From: Dillenia suffruticosa
Taxonomy: Eukaryota; Streptophyta; Magnoliopsida; Dilleniales; Dilleniaceae
NCBI GenBank assembly: GCA_033439265.1
Contig: JAVTVX010000010.1
Span: forward strand, 1-64,000
Length of the DNA: 64,000 nt
Reading direction: 5' to 3'
The position numbers and the translations under genes were made by a program. This document shows, piece after piece, positions 1 to 11,539 of the stretch (the first letter of the stretch is position 1; the number at the start of each line of letters is the position of its first letter). The notes under the pieces are model-generated. The model had not been told where the DNA came from. It saw nothing but the letters and a program-made list of their open reading frames with translations, and did no database searches.

Positions 1-111
1 ACTGTGTCGCGTCTCCGAAACGCGACAAATATGGGTTATTTGGGGAAATATTTTTGGGTCAGGGTTTTTTTAAAAATTTTTTTTTTTTTGGGTTATTTAG
101 GAACATGTCTC
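1..111. mobile_element. Right end of a Mutator-like foldback element (truncated by window start)
   Basis: The sequence runs from a GTCGCG-type motif through a T-rich tract to an end that reads GAGACATGTTC on the minus strand. The same order of blocks forms the right end of the complete element at 20396-21659: cgcgacaaat, then ggattatttgg/gggttatttgg, a T-run, ggttattt and acatg. The outer bases match the terminal inverted repeat of that copy (GAGTCATGTACC). Only the right arm is present, so size and target duplication cannot be judged. There is no coding potential. Confidence 0.7.
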
Positions 112-416
112 TAAATATAGAGGTGAAAAAGAGGAAAACGGTAGAAACTGAAACCCTTCGATTAATTCACAATTCTTCACATCTGCAAAAGAGAGGCGTC
201 AAAAGGGAGCTCCATTGTTGTTGAGGAAAAAAAAGGAAAGGAAAGAGGACAAAGGCAAACCAAGAGAATTGAAGATGAACCTTTGTTGCTATAGAGGAAT
301 CTTTGCAATTTTGTGTACTGAGTTCTTCTTTCATCTCGTCTCCTATAGTTATGTTCACTTTTTTATGGATTTGCCTCAATCTCGAAATCATCTCAACTCT
401 CAAAAGGCAATGGATT

Positions 417-950
417 TCAGGAGGAGAATTTCTCTAAAATCACTGCCACAAGAAATGAAATAACTTCCCACTCCTTGCCCTCGTTAACAAACCAACTAAT
501 CCTTCTCAAATCCACTGCATTGGAAAGTGTCTTACTCAAAAATTCCATTGCAAGAATAAAGAGAAAAAAGAGGGAGTCACACGTGTGTAAGGCCTTGGGG
601 GAAGCTAAAGTGATCTTTTGAAGAGTCATTCACAAGGATGGAAAAAGACAAAGAAATACACTTTTTGATTAGCCACTACATTTCTCTCCGGAGCCCATCT
701 ATTCCATGACATATAAGAGAAAATCCCATGAAAAAGGTCTTCTCTATATCCAATTTGCAAATGACACCACCACCTTAGCTATAAGATCTGCATCACAATT
801 CTTTGCACCTGCCACAAAAGCATGTTGAAATTTCGCTACCAGACTCCCAATAACCTCTTTAAACTTCCAATTAGTGTTTTGGTCAAGAACTAATACACAC
901 TTCCCACTAAGCTAATCAGCCCTAAAGTCCCTCAAATTGAAGGCTCCTTG
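417..950 (-). pseudogene. L1-type LINE reverse transcriptase fragment
   Basis: Minus-strand translation in shifting frames follows the core of a plant L1-like reverse transcriptase. In order it shows a DFR block (near 925), an AFVAG..(I)(L)DADLIA block (about 790-830), WDFLLY (about 725), and a region ending LFILAMEFLSKTL..AVDLRRISWF (417-560) that corresponds to the family's G(L)RQGDPLSPxLFxLAME stretch. In the intact family this enzyme copies the LINE RNA at the chromosomal nick. Here the frame changes several times, stops interrupt it, and the YADD-type catalytic box and the endonuclease are not visible. It is a dead fragment with no clear ends. The assignment rests on several short matches in the correct order. 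Confidence 0.65.
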
Positions 951-2413
951 TCTTTTAGAGATAAGGACACAAATAAAGATGTTGTTCAAGCTTCCTATAG
1001 TCATTTAAGGCACTGAAAATATTAATTTCATTTATCCTCCATAACATATACATTTTTAAAGACAAAAGAAGAGAGAAAGAGAGAGAGGGTGGGGAGAGGA
1101 CTACTTAGATACAATAGAGAAATCATCACAATAAGAGACAGCATCTACTAATAAAGAAATAATAACTTACAGGTGATTTCTTAGCCCAAAAGAACATTAT
1201 TTCTTGCAAATACTCTAGAATCAAAAACAGCACCTTCCTTCCCAACCAAATGCCCAAAATTAGTTTTTAAATTTTGATTTGTACCATCAACTATACCTTC
1301 GCAAAAATTTAGTTTTGGATGTAGACCTGTATCGCTACAAGGAGAGTCCACAATGCTACCTATAGTCATTTTCTTGATGATATGAAGGGATTTAGAAAAA
1401 GCATAGCCCAGTTTCGTGGATAGCTTTCTAAAGATCTTTTGCTTTAGGTTGTCTTTCAAAGCAATCATTTTCTTTGTGGATATTGCCTAAAGTTTTGCAT
1501 CCATGCAATCTTATAAGTTTTCTTTTTTTCCTAAAACTTTTGATCAATAAAGAGCCACAGGTATTACATGCATAAAACTTAAATTTTGTAAATATGGTCA
1601 ACGGCTACTGCTTCATAAGGCCCCATAACACAATAACCAATAAGCTATAGCGATTTGCAGGATTGAGTGTCTCCAAACAATTGCCTGGCATGTAATAATT
1701 TTATAACTTAGAGGAAATGTAAAAATCATTTTGTTCATTATTGCTTTGTTGCCTATTTATCTTGAGTTTGAGCACCTCCAAAATGCTCAAAGTATCATTA
1801 ACATTGGCTTTAAATTTTGTATTATACAATTTAAAAAGGCTAAATGCATAGTACGTGCTTTCGAGGACTCTAAGCTCTTAATCTGAGCAATAGGGTGAAT
1901 GTCAATGACCAATTTCAGCATTCAAGCTTGCTAGATCCACCACAATTTCTAAACACTTGTGGTCTCAAGAAACAAAAATTGAAATTTTTACCGCTTGCAT
2001 CAAATTTGGATTCATGCACCTGCCTTGCCAGCAATATTTTAACTGCTGCTTTTCCTCTTTCTCTTCTCCCTCAAATTACGGATGTTGAATCTCATTAATG
2101 AGAGAGAATTGATAGCCTGTTCCCTCTATCCATAGCTCATAACAGAGTTGCTACTGCTATCTTATTCCAAAATTTAATCCCTTCAACTATAAAACAGGGG
2201 CTTAAAACTCTCCCAACTCTGAATCTCTTTAAGCTTTCAAATTTTTGAAAAATTTATCTTCCTTCTTAGTTTCAACAATGGATTATACAATACTCTCAAT
2301 CCAAGCAAGAAAGTTGATGTATAAAAGCAAAAGTAAAATTGAAGAAGACTAGGAGAGAGGGAGGTTGGACCTCAGTATGCAAAATTTTGATTCTCCAGAG
2401 ACAAGGAGAGATC
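951..2413. other. No gene recognised
   Basis: AT-rich sequence with short GA-rich tracts near 1068-1100. Short open frames occur on both strands, the longest being a minus-strand one of 95 codons near 1181-1468. None shows a recognisable domain, a plausible gene context or good codon structure. The upper part could hold further degraded LINE sequence, but I cannot align it. Confidence 0.5.
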
Positions 2414-2427
2414 TTGTGTGTGTGTGT

Positions 2428-2498
<71 letters not shown>
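2414..2498. repeat. Compound microsatellite (TG)n(GA)n
   Basis: About 24 TG dinucleotides, with one interruption (TATG), are followed directly by about 18 GA dinucleotides and then GA-rich flanks. Open frames across it on both strands (poly Cys-Val, poly Ser-Leu, poly Thr-His) are products of the dinucleotide repeat and not genes. Confidence 0.95.
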
Positions 2499-2505
<7 letters not shown>

Positions 2506-2519
2506 TAGAGAAAGGAACG

Positions 2520-4084
2520 AGGCTTGGGTTTGTTAGGTACAGGAAAGAAAGAAGATGAAGGAGAGACCAAAAAGCTGCATGCAGATTCAAAGAAGACATA
2601 TGCAGTGTGACTTTTTGACTTGGAAAGAGAGAGGTGGACCAGTACATTTAATCATTGAGTGTGATGGAGGCACAATTGTTATACACAAACTCCTGCGAAG
2701 GCAAGTGTTTACAAATCTAAGAGCCGCAAGGTTGAACTAATTTGAAAGGAAAAAATCATTGCCGGACGACAGATGCTTGAAAAAAGCATGGTAATTTTGA
2801 CAGAATTTCATGACAAAGTATCAGTTTTAGTAGTACTACAAAGTATCTCCATTCCTCAAGCTATAAGACACTTGATTTTTGACTTCAAGATATTTGTTCC
2901 ACCCCAATTAGTGAAGAAAGCTCTTATTTAAGACCATATTCTACTACCCTCTTCTCTAAAAAGACTCAAATTACTCGTTCAAATTTAGATGATGTAAAAC
3001 CCCTCCCCAAGAGTTCTAGGTTTTCATGATTTTCGGACCTCTCCTCTTCTCTGGATGTAAATATTGTTTCTTGGAATTTTCATTTCTACAAAATGAATTA
3101 ATAACAAGGAAGCATTAGACTCCACCTATATAATTATTTTGTTGCAACGATTTCACCGTTCTCCTTTGTAGTATCGTACTGGAGTGAAATCTTGAAAGTA
3201 ATTTCTCATGTAAATCCCTCTTCAATTATATTATGCAGTTTTCAAATGCCCCCTTTTTTGTTGACAAATTTCATTTGAAAAGGTAAGGTTTCCAAATTTC
3301 ATTTGACAAATTTCATTCTGCAGTTCTTTGGAAGATTGATACAAAATAATTTGTTAGAAAGGTGGCCTCGCAAAACTCTTTCCAGCTTTATTTTTTGCTA
3401 TTTATAATGACTAAAAGTATGTCCTTGCTCATAACCAAATTTTGTGGCTCTAGATGTTGAAAGGATGGTAATTTGTTACAGAAGAGTGCCACAAAAGCAC
3501 GTATTTGGTGTCTTTGGATGGAGAGAAACTTGAAATCTTCAAAAGTTAGTTTATATGTGCATTTCTCTGCTGGGATAAGATTTTTTTTTTTTTTCCTAAT
3601 GTGCCCATTTAAGCCCGTGCATGCGATGCTTTCATATAAACAGTTGTTTGGAGGATTTGAAGAGGGATTGGAAAGCATATCTCTTTTAGCTTTCTCCTCT
3701 GCATTTCTTGTCCTCTTCTTCCAATATTCTTCTATCCTTAAGCTACTTGACCATCACTCATACAACTCCACCAAGCAACCCCTCCACCTTAAGCTACAAT
3801 TCAAAATAAAAACATTAAGGAACCTATAAATTTCTCCTTCATCCACGCATATAAGATGATAACTAAGGATATATCTTGAAAGATCTTTTGGCCTACAACC
3901 TACACTAGAGAAGGACAATGTATTATTTCAAAACCTAAAAGAACAAGATGATATTGGATATCAAAAGCCATGCTCGCAGATTTGTTCTTTACCCAGGAGG
4001 TAGGCACCAGAATGTGTCGGATTTATTTGAGATTGCCACCGAAAAGGAACCCGTGGTCAAGGAATTTTTATTTACCAAGTTGGG
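2520..4084. other. No gene recognised
   Basis: AT-rich sequence with scattered open frames of 60-118 codons on both strands, including 3473-3829 on the plus strand. None has a recognisable domain or convincing splice context. I see nothing more specific. Confidence 0.5.
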
Positions 4085-4900
4085 TAGGTAGCTTGGAATG
4101 TCACCTTTAAGAGGGCTACAAATGATGAGGAATTGGTGAGTTTCTCTGATTTCTTTGATCTCTTGGAAAGGGTGATCATATATGTTTCTTGTGAAGACCC
4201 AGTAATCTGTGGAAGTGATGTGGATGACCAGGAAATTTTTGGTGCAAGTTGCTATAAAGATGCTAAGATCTCTTGTGAGTAGAACTTTGTTCCTATAGAA
4301 AGCACTATGGAAATATTTGGCCCTTGGGAAGGCACTTTTTTCACTTGGAAAGTGGTTGTCAACCTTAAGAGGGCTGCAAATGACGAGGAATTAGTGAGTT
4401 TCTCTGATTTCTTTAAGCTCTTGGAAAGAGTGATCATATATTTTTCTTGTGAAAACCCAGTAGTCCGTGGAAGTGATGTGAAAAGATGAACGGGAAATTT
4501 TTGGTGCAATTTTCTGTAAAGATGCTATTTGGAAGGAAAGATCTCTAGCGGCTAGAACTTTGTTCCTATAGAAAGCACTATGGAAATATTTGGTCTTTGG
4601 GAAGGCACTTTTTTCACTCGGGAAGTGGTTGTCACCTTTAAGAGGGCTGCAAATGACGAGGAATTGGTGAGTTTCTCTGATTTCTTTGAGCTCTTGGAAT
4701 GGGTGATCATATATTTTTCTTGTGAAAACCCAGTAGTCCATGGAAGTGATGTGGAAAGATGAATGGGAAATTTTTGGTGCGATTTGCTATAAAGATGCTA
4801 TTTGGAAGGAAGGATCTCTAGCGGGTAGAACTTTGTTCCTATAGAAAGCACAATGGAAATATTTGGTCCTTGGGAAGGCACTTTTTTCACTTGGTAAGAG
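4085..4900 (+). repeat. Tandem repeat of 259-273 bp, about three copies, probably LINE-derived
   Basis: A block starting near 'cctttaagagggctgcaaatga' recurs at about 4101, 4360 and 4632, and the segment 'tggaaatatttgg' recurs at about 4307, 4580 and 4853. The spacing is about 273 bp, or 259 in the first copy, which lacks 13 bp near 4262. One plus-strand frame encodes a repeated segment (EGTFFTWKVV, KRAANDEELVSFSDFF). That layout, with an (E/W)-rich helix followed by an F-FxW-x-V block, resembles the linker plus zf-RVT region at the C-terminus of plant LINE ORF2 proteins. The resemblance is loose. Stops separate the copies, so no multi-repeat protein is made. Confidence 0.6.
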
Positions 4901-6036
4901 GTTCAAGGATGAGCTAAGACAATTTGTAGGACAGGAATAGTTCTAGTCACCAGATATGCCCTGTGCGTCAGAGAGGTAGTGTCAGTTCTAAAGTTCTTTT
5001 TTTCCACATTCTAAATCCAATTACACCACTGGTTGCAAATTTGTGGACCTTTTGTCTGCACAGTCTATGTGCTTGGGCACATCCTTGGTGCCTTCTTATG
5101 AATATAAGTTTTTCACATTCCTATGCATATATCTATCATATTAAGAATATATCAGATGTTGGACTTTGAATAGACCTTTGATAATCTAGAATGCTCCTCA
5201 ACCTCCATTAAAACAAAGAACTGATCAAAACCAGAGAGAAAATTTTCCTCTTACGGTCTAACAACATGATCAAAACATTCTTTTTTAAGTTTATTTTATG
5301 CAACAATATTCACATTTTAAAATTTCTGTATTATTGTTTTCATTCTAACCCCTCATGTCTTATGAAGTAACTTTAAACGCCAATGATTTGATATCAATAT
5401 AAATATATATAAATTTTTACATATGAAGTAATAAATTGCATGTATATTCCCAACCCAAAGATCCCCACTTCCACTCTGACTCCTATTTTACATTCACTGG
5501 CTTACCACAGTTTCATTGTTGCTCTTCTCCTACTAGCCTCAATACATTAAGAGATTCAAACTGCACCACCTAACACACTAGATAGCAGAATCCCATGCAA
5601 AAACACTTTTGGGTAGAGGCCACTACCCAAAAACACTAGCTTTCAGGCAACATTGTATCAAAGGCTCAACACAAGGCTCAGTCAAGGATCAGGCTGAGCA
5701 AACAGCAAAACCTCAACGATGATGAGAGTGTTAAGCAATAGTCTCACAACTCAGACATCAAATTCCAACAATTTTTGCGAGAGATAGCACCAGACTAGCC
5801 CCAAGTCATCAAGCCTATACAATTGAATTCAATTTAAAACTTTTTGAACTTCAATATCAGATGAGGACAGTGTTTCAAATTTAAATTAATGAAAAGCACT
5901 ACCAATGTAATAGCAGGCATGTAAGAACGAGATATTTTAAATTGACTCAATAGAGGCTACATTTTTGTTATCCATGAGCCAGTAGACAATTTTAGAAAAT
6001 AAGATCATTGGGCGGAGCAAAAGTTCAAACCATTAC
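4901..6036. other. No gene recognised; possible downstream part of the PUR-alpha locus
   Basis: If the adjoining PUR-alpha gene were complete, its third and later exons should lie here on the minus strand. I searched for the expected continuation (a VSEAS..RSTIIVP-like stretch) and did not find it. The region has no other recognisable features. Confidence 0.5.
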
Positions 6037-6425
6037 CTTAAGAAAACGACCTCGTCTGTTCTCCCCAATGTCAAAGTAAAATACCTGAGTTGTAAGCATT
6101 TGAATTGTGTGAAAATTAGGAAACACAAGACTCGCATGGAGAGAGAAGGGATGTGCCTGTGTACCTTGCTGTCAAGCTGCAATTCCTTGCTAAAGAGTTC
6201 CTGTTCGTCGGAAGTAGCATAATAATTGAAAAGATCCAAGAACCAGGAAATGCCGGTAAAAGGAACGATGATAGTGGACCTGGTAGCAGAGGTCTTCTCG
6301 GAGATTTTGAGATAGCGACCACGAGGATTCTCCTTGAGATCAAAGTAGAAGAGCTTGTGCTCCACCTGAAGCGTTTTGCACAGTAGTTCAACGTCGTTTC
6401 CACCACCACCAGAATTACCCTCCAT
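6037..6425 (-). CDS. PURA: PUR-alpha family single-stranded nucleic acid-binding protein, first two coding exons only
   Basis: Exon 1 (6425-6165) starts at an ATG and encodes 87 residues: a Gly-rich N-terminus (residues 1-12), then the first PUR repeat with FYFDLKENPRGRYLKISE (about 26-43) and a GISWFLDLFNYY helix (about 58-69). It ends ..LQLDSK before a GT donor (AAG|GTACAC). Exon 2 (6084-6037) lies after an AG acceptor and encodes VFYFDIGENRRGRFLK, the start of the second PUR repeat, before another GT donor. Plant PUR-alpha proteins are usually about 300 residues with three PUR repeats. They bind purine-rich single-stranded DNA and RNA and act in transcription and replication control. Both exons are open and splice sites are intact, but no further exon is found in the next 6 kb. 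The gene may be truncated or have a very long intron. Its upstream side runs into a Gypsy LTR at about 7088. Confidence 0.85.
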
Positions 6426-7087
6426 ATCACAGTCAAATTAACAGAATCACCACCAACAAAGATGATTAAATTGAAGTCTTCTTGCTGCTTCAGAGATAGA
6501 GGTTCCTCCTCTCTCAAAGTTTTCTAACTCGATCAGATAGAACAGATTCTGTCCAAGCTTTTGCTGTTTGGCTTGCTTAATCAGACAGACAGAACAAAAG
6601 AACAAAACAAATAGCACGAACTTTGAGTAGCAGCGCAAACGAGCCTCCTCAGGAGATTGCTGAGAGGAATAGGAGGGATGATGAGAAATAACAAACAAGC
6701 TGGTAAAAGGTAGAGAAAGCGTGTCGTGAGTGCACCCTGCTGACAACAACAATAACCAGATAGGATCTATCTTAGGAAGATTGTGGCGATCGATGGGGCT
6801 GGTGGCGCTGAGGTTGAGCTGCTAATTATCTCGCACTTGCAGCAGCGATTCGTGTACTCCACCACCTCCTCAACTCCCGAGCTCTGTTGTTTCTCTCTCA
6901 GAAACAAGCTAGGGTTTGGATTTGGAGCCATTTGGATTTGACCCAGTCCCATCTTCATCCTCCTTTTTAACCTTGCCCCAGCCCCACCCCTACCGCCACC
7001 CCCAAGCTCTATCTAACTAATTTTGCGTTTTTTACTCAATTACGATCAGGTCGGCCCTCTCAACTTTTTTCTTTAATTAGTTTATTC
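6426..7087 (-). promoter_or_regulatory. 5' leader and upstream region of the PUR-alpha gene fragment
   Basis: Directly upstream (minus strand) of the PUR-alpha ATG lies pyrimidine-rich, leader-like DNA with no homology to the neighbouring Gypsy element. Minus-strand open frames (6447-6752, 6767-6958) overlap it but lack any domain. The available promoter space is at most about 660 bp before recognisable LTR sequence begins. I cannot place a TATA box with confidence. Confidence 0.4.
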
Positions 7088-7689
7088 TACGATCAGTCAA
7101 GCAAAACTCACCCTCTCGGCTCTTACCAACCAAACCCTTAAGGTAGTCAACTGATCAGCTCGGCACCTCTTCGGTGTTCAGTACTAACATTTAAATTAAC
7201 CGAAATAATATTCATTTTTTTTAATCACAGAAATAATCTCCTCTAATCAAGAAAAAGAGCTCTGATTGTTGTCATAGGAAAAAAAAATCTCTAACAAATT
7301 TGAACTTTTGTAATTGATAGAACTCTAAATCTTTGAAAATCTTTCACTACCGTTCTAGTAGTCTCAGGTCACTACCGTAAGGGAATTAGAGTTTCCAGGT
7401 ATCCTACGGAACTTACCATACGTACATACTATATTTATACATGACACAAGTTGTCAGCCAAATATGTTCATTCAACTCAACACTTTGCACACAGACATTA
7501 TGAAACTTTCTCTCTTTCAGTCTGTTTTTATTCTTGAATATTGTTCTCTGACTTGATCGTCAGAGTTTTTCCCATCGGACCACCTTTCATTAGTTTTTTG
7601 CAAGTTTCATCAGCCAGATGATCAACGACCACTTATCTAGTTCGAGTCAATAGAACTATTATCTATGAAATATAATCCACCTCTAATAG
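7088..7689 (+). repeat. 5' LTR of the Gypsy element (5'-truncated)
   Basis: This aligns with 13140-13682 through shared blocks: caccctctcggctcttacc, gatcagct, ggcacctcttcg, aactctaaatctttgaaaat and taagggaattag.gtttcc. The first part of the 3' LTR, with the 'ttatggaacatgaccc' start, has no counterpart here. The LTR end is followed at 7691 by ttggcactgtctatgg, a mutated form of the TTGGCGCCGTCTGTGG-like primer binding site seen in this clade. Confidence 0.8.
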
Positions 7690-7877
7690 ATTGGCACTGT
7701 CTATGGAAACAAACTTATACTTTCAGCCAAATATGCTTCTTATCCCACTTTCTCTTTCCACAGTCATGATGTAAAACCAACAATCAGTTTTGATAATAAC
7801 AACTTTGTAGGGGTAGGCACTAACCAAAATGACCCGTTAGTTATTACAACCGGAATAGGATCGTTCCTCGTCAAAAG

Positions 7878-8228
7878 AATTTTATCGATCAAGGAGCAGA
7901 TCAAGATCTTCTCTTTTAGGACACATTCCAATGTATGGGTTTCACCCAATCCCACCTTCAACTCCCTGACGGAGCCTTAAAGGGGTTCGTCGACGAGTAC
8001 ATACTCCCGGAAGGTACTATCTTGCTTGTTATAACTTTAGAAATGCATTATTGTCATTCTACTATCAGAACCACTTTTCACATGGTTAAACTCTCATCTC
8101 CTTATAATGCTATCTTAGCCCCCCCTAATTTGGACGATCTAGAAGAGCTACCAACTGCAAAACACATGAAAATCAAGATCAGGACGCATTTAGGAGTTAA
8201 AAACTTCACGGTGACCCCGACCCTATGA
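7878..8228 (+). pseudogene. Gypsy retropepsin-like protease remnant
   Basis: Near 7879 the plus-strand translation gives FIDQGADQDLL, in the position of the aspartic protease motif (normally V-D-x-G-S-S/A-x-x-I-L). The open frame 7935-8228 continues with LPEGTI.LVITLE and a YNAILAPPNLD segment corresponding to the conserved YNAI(L/I)GRP(T/A)L flap end. A one-frame break separates the two parts and the frame ends in a stop. This protease would normally cut the Gag-Pol polyprotein. It is inactive here by frame loss. Confidence 0.7.
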
Positions 8229-8639
8229 CTATCTCCATAACTAAAGAAGAAAGAGAAGTTCTCTCAGTAGACATCTTGGAATGTAGAGGTGACGTCGAGC
8301 AGTCATCCAAGCCTTAACCCGAAGAGGAAGTGATCAAAGTTACCATCACGGATGTACCCAATCAAACAGTCCATATTGCCACCCACTTATCGATATCTCT
8401 CTAGAAAGCAATTGTGGATGTCTTACTCAAAAGTTTTCGCGTGATCCCTAGAAGACATGTCTAGCATCCACCCTTCGGTTATAGTCCACAAATTAACTAT
8501 AAACGCAATATGAACACCAGTAAAGTAGAAAAATAGGATATTCGCACTAGAATATCAACATGCGATACAAGAGAAAATCCAGAAACTCCTAACAATAGAG
8601 TTTATTTGAGAAGTAGAATACCTTGAATGACTAACCAAT

Positions 8640-9290
8640 ATAATTATGGTAAAAAATGTTAACGACAAGTGGAGAATGTGTGCAGATTTTATTGATCTCA
8701 ACAAGGCATGCCCGAAAAACTATTATCCACTCAAAAATTTCGACAAACCAGTGGACAACTCTTGGGTCACCAACTCTTGAGTTTTATAACCACATACTCC
8801 GGCACAACTAGATTCACATGGCCCCCAAGAACAAGGAAAAAACTGTTTCATAACGGAGTTTGGCACCTACTATTATAAAGTCATGTCATTCGGTCTCAAG
8901 AACATAAGAGTAACCTTCCAGCAATTGGTTAAAAAAAGTTTTTAGTGAATAGTTTGACAGGAATGTGGAGACTTATGTTGACGACATACTCGTCAAGAGT
9001 GTTAATGCCGAAGATTACGTTGCAAACTTGGAAGAAACATTTTAAACGTTAGAATATTTAACATAAGATTGAACCCAGCAAAATATACTTTTGGGATCAC
9101 GTCGGGAAAATTTCTAGGATTTCTAATTACCAATCGGGGGATCAAGACAAATCTAGAAAAGATACAAGCCATACTAGACATGAAATCGCTAAGAATGCTA
9201 AAGCAGATGCAACAACTCACGAGAAGGATTATAATTTTAAATCGGTTTATATCGAAAGTATGGGGCAAAATACAAACCCTTTTATGATAT
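8640..9290 (+). pseudogene. Gypsy reverse transcriptase remnant
   Basis: Plus-strand frames give, in order: WRMCADFIDLNKACPK (about 8670-8720), a FITEFGTYYYKVMSFGLKN block (about 8848-8905), and [10 protein letters not shown] with the catalytic YVDD (about 8970-9000). These are followed by NPAKYTFGITSGKFLGFLI..RGI (9069-9150), the connection to RNase H. Stops and frame changes occur between all of these, for example in the palm after DNSW and after the YVDD helix. It is a clear Ty3/Gypsy RT by motif order, but non-functional. Confidence 0.85.
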
Positions 9291-9749
9291 TTTGAATAAG
9301 TCCCAAAATTTTGTATTGAACGTTACCCCCACTACTTTCTCGACTTATTCTCGGTGAGAAACTCTTTCTTTATCTCCCTATTTCTGACCAAGCACTCTAC
9401 TCTATTCTTATAAGGCAAAAATCCTCTGCACAAAAGCTATTGTGCTACGTCAGCTATATGCTTCAAGAATCAGAAGTTAATTACAAACCCATCAAGAAGA
9501 TGATATTTGCTTTAGTCATTACTGTCAAACGCCTCTGACCTTGCTTACAAGCCCACACTATTATGGTATTGACTGTCCAACCTCTGAAATAGATTCTACA
9601 GAAGAGGGACACATAAGGTCAACTCATTAGTAAAGTATCGAGTTAAAAGAATTCGATATCGAATATCAACTGAGATTAGTAATCAGTGGCCAAACCCTCT
9701 CTGATTCCATCCTCGAATGCATATTCCCGACACTCTTCAAGCCAATCCC

Positions 9750-10090
9750 TACTGATGACTGGGAAAAATGCTCACCATCTGAAGGGACCCTTCATGTGGA
9801 CAGGTTATCAAACTCCTAAGGAAGCAGAGTTGGAGTCATTTTCATGGAACCGGATGATTTTAGGGCTGAATATGCCCTCCGTTTGGATTTTCAAGCAACT
9901 ATTAATCAGGCCGAATATAAAACCCTTCTGATGGGATTGCAAATCATAGTGTCACTAAGAACTCAAAACATACGGGTCTTCATCGATAGCTAGTTAGTCA
10001 TCAAACAGATTAAAGAGGTTTATGAAACTAAAGAGTCAACGATGGTGAAATATTTATTTAAGTTACGAGAGGTAATGAATAAATTTAACA
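9750..10090 (+). pseudogene. Gypsy RNase H remnant
   Basis: Translation shows an (A)GVIL-like start, EYALRLDFQATNNQAEYKTLLMGL and then an (R)VFIDS.LVIKQIKE segment, the conserved E..Y.ALL and D(S)xLV blocks of type I RNase H. The frame changes near 9840 and a stop (TAG) replaces the residue after VFIDS. In a live element it removes RNA from the RNA:DNA hybrid during reverse transcription. Confidence 0.75.
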
Positions 10091-10419
10091 AGATGGATAT
10101 ATAACATATTCCTCTATCAGAGAACGCATGATCCAACATACTCTCTAAGCTGGCTAGTTCCGACTCAGTCACTACTAGCCAAACAGTCTATATAGAGAGG
10201 CTGCTATACTCAAGCATTGACGAACCAGAGCAGATCCTATTGGCAAACAGTTCACCTAGTTGGAAGGACCCCATAGAGGCTTATTTAAAATACGAGTAAC
10301 TACCAAATTTACCTTCCGAGGCCGCTAAGTTGAAACGTAAGGCTACCCACTGTGCAATTATCAATGGAAACATTTATAAGAAGTCGTGTAACCATTTATC
10401 CTTAAAATGCTTGATGCTT

Positions 10420-11468
10420 GAGGAAGGAAATTATGTGCTCTAAGAAATCCATGAAAGGATATGCGATAATCATTTAGGCGCTCGAAATCTAGCCAATAAA
10501 GCTCTTTGACAATGATATTTTTGGCTGATCATGAAAGCTCACACGGACGATTATGTCAAAAAGTGTGACAAATATCAACACTTTTCGTCAGCACCATACC
10601 AACCCTCCATCGAACTCTGCCTTATAACAAGTCCGTGGCCATTTGCATAGTGGGGAATGGACATTATCGGACCATTCCAACCATGAAAATTCCTATTCAT
10701 ACAATTGATTACTTCATCAAATGGATAGAAACTATACCATTAGCTTAAATCACTACTAGTAAGATACAAAATTTGACATCCATCATCACCAAATTTGGCA
10801 TATCTTGTTTTCAAATTACCAACAATGACAAATAGTTTGATAATAAGAGCTTTCATGACTTCTGTAGCAAGTTGGATATTTAGCATCGTTTCATTTCCGT
10901 TGCATACCTGCAAGCTAGCAGCCTTGTTGAAATAACAAATCAAATGATCCTACAAGGGCTTAAGGCTGCACTAGACAAAGTCAAGGGTCGCTAGGCAAAC
11001 GAGCTCTACAGCATTCTTTGGGCCTATCAGACAATACCCTAAAGGGCAACGGGAGAAATGCCCTTCAATCTAACCTACGATTCTAAGGTAGTGATACTGG
11101 TAGAGATTGACATTCATTCACTCCGAATATACCAACATGACCATGAACAGAATGAGCTGACATTACGTGAACGGCTAGACTTGCTACCAGAAGTATGAGA
11201 AACTACGTCCGCTCGAAAGGCTGCTTATCAACAACAAATGGTGAACTATTACAATAGACAGGTGAAAGCTAAAGAGTTCAAGTTGGGAGATATGGTTCTT
11301 CATAGAGTAGAAGCTATCGGACAACCCCTGCTAGTAGGCAAGTTAATGCATAATTGGGAAGGTCCCTATCAAGTATGCTTGGTGGTTCGCCTAGGCACGT
11401 ACCAACTCAACCATCTAGACAGTTTGGTTATGCCGAGAACATGGAACTCAGAGAACTTGCGTATCTAA
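10420..11468 (+). pseudogene. Gypsy integrase remnant with C-terminal domain
   Basis: HLGARNLANKAL, YVKKCDKYQ (the zinc-binding HHCC region) and SPWPFA.WGMDIIGPF (start of the catalytic core, first Asp) occur between about 10440 and 10680. The rest of the core is broken by stops. The open frame 11238-11468 encodes YYNRQVKAKEFKLGDMVL, then KLMHNWEGPYQV and PRTWNSENLRI, a well-preserved integrase C-terminal segment typical of Tat-type elements. The domain order (integrase after RNase H) is that of Ty3/Gypsy. Confidence 0.85.
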
Positions 11469-11539
11469 TACCTGTAATCTCTATTGCTCTCATTAGTCTT
11501 GATATTTGCTCTCTCTCAGTTTATCCATAAGAGTGTTAT

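Noticed and set aside
2339..2647. Three open frames over the GT/GA microsatellite
   Set aside because: Direct products of dinucleotide repeats.
4391..4741. 116-codon minus-strand frame with internal repeats
   Set aside because: Shadow of the plus-strand tandem repeat; no domain.
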